DNA from: Bryobacterales bacterium
GTDB taxonomy: Bacteria; Acidobacteriota; Terriglobia; Bryobacterales; Bryobacteraceae
Reading direction: 5' to 3'
NCBI GenBank assembly: GCA_020852175.1
Contig: JADZBH010000041.1
Location: forward strand, 124,001 to 188,000
DNA: 64,000 bases
Shown: in pieces, positions 63,811 to 64,000 of the stretch
Position numbering within the stretch: the first letter of the stretch is position 1
Layout: every line of letters starts with the position of its first letter
The notes under the pieces: generated by a model
Seen by the model: only the letters and a program-made list of their open reading frames with translations
Databases searched by the model: none
Told to the model about the DNA's origin: nothing
Made by a program: the position numbers and the translations under genes

Positions 63811-64000
63811 AGACGGCGGCGGTTTCTTCAGGGCGCGCTGAGCGCGCCGGCGATGGCTTCAGGCGCGGCGATGATGACGGCGGCGCGGGCTGCGGCGCAG
63901 GGGAAGAAGTTCAAGATCTCGCTGGCCGAGTGGTCCATTCACAAGGCGATTCAAAGCCGGATGGTGACGAACCTGGACTTCCCCCGGATGGCGCGGGAAC
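63808..64000 (+). CDS. Exported sugar isomerase/epimerase-like protein, N-terminal end (3' partial)
   Basis: The frame is open from ATG 63808 to the window end (64 residues). It begins RRRRFLQGALSAPAMASGAA, a Tat-type leader, followed by KKFKISLAEWSIHKAIQ, the first strand and helix of the TIM-barrel xylose isomerase-like / AP-endonuclease-2 family ('ISLAEWSLHKA...' is common in exported acidobacterial and planctomycetal members). Whether it belongs to the microcompartment pathway cannot be told from this part. It diverges from the aldolase gene. Confidence 0.7.
   Translation, partial: MRRRRFLQGALSAPAMASGAAMMTAARAAAQGKKFKISLAEWSIHKAIQSRMVTNLDFPRMARE

Overview
The window is GC-rich (roughly two thirds by eye), gene-dense bacterial chromosome with no tRNA, rRNA, CRISPR array, prophage or insertion sequence that I can see. 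Several gene families point to Acidobacteriota, most likely a Solibacter/Bryobacter-like soil bacterium: paired DUF1549/DUF1553 and DUF1501 proteins, DUF1080 proteins, Tat-exported Cys-type sulfatases, secreted Gfo/Idh/MocA oxidoreductases, TPR lipoproteins, a CHAT protease and an acidobacterial-looking bacterial microcompartment (BMC). Planctomycetota share many of these families, so this placement is an inference.

Layout. 1-6.7 kb: the end of a sialidase-like protein, a TPR lipoprotein, an M20 amidohydrolase, a 48-residue membrane microprotein, a FecR-like protein and a TPR membrane protein. 6.7-17.7 kb: one long plus-strand run starting with a BMC hexamer shell protein and a BMC-type acyl-CoA-forming aldehyde dehydrogenase, then an unknown protein, recJ, a secreted unknown, a PMT-type glycosyltransferase and a sulfatase-DUF1080-sulfatase cassette. 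17.7-27.6 kb: minus-strand genes for a GH-A hydrolase, an oxidoreductase, an Hsp70 homologue, a Ca2+/H+ antiporter, a cyclase, a TonB-type protein, a GH172/DUF2961 protein and an aldose epimerase. 27.8-35.9 kb: a sorting-signal protein, a BON protein, an Rrf2 regulator, an exported HisC-like aminotransferase, glycogen phosphorylase, a Cys-rich protein, an AhpD-like protein and a CpaE/TadZ-like ATPase. 35.9-51.4 kb: TrpB2 and two DUF1501 + DUF1549/DUF1553 cassettes around a pseudouridine synthase, a DUF1080 protein, an aldo/keto reductase, a BsuPI-domain protein, an oxidoreductase and a TenA homologue. 51.4-56.7 kb: a HAD phosphatase, ftsH, tilS, a kdsC-like phosphatase and an ACT protein. 56.7-60.7 kb: a CHAT protease / sigma factor / zinc-finger anti-sigma module. 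61-64 kb: a second BMC locus with three pentamer shell proteins, one hexamer and a class II aldolase, next to the start of an exported sugar isomerase/epimerase-like gene.

The most interesting system is the microcompartment split over the two ends of the window. The aldolase at the right end should make an aldehyde, plausibly lactaldehyde from a deoxyhexulose phosphate, and the aldehyde dehydrogenase at the left end should make its acyl-CoA. Both carry C-terminal amphipathic helices of the encapsulation type, the dehydrogenase two of them. The dehydrogenase also ends in a segment resembling the N-terminus of EutT. The two hexamers differ at the pore.

A second window-wide signal is a TANNNT hexamer placed 6-8 nt before the start codon of at least nine genes, which suggests leaderless transcripts.
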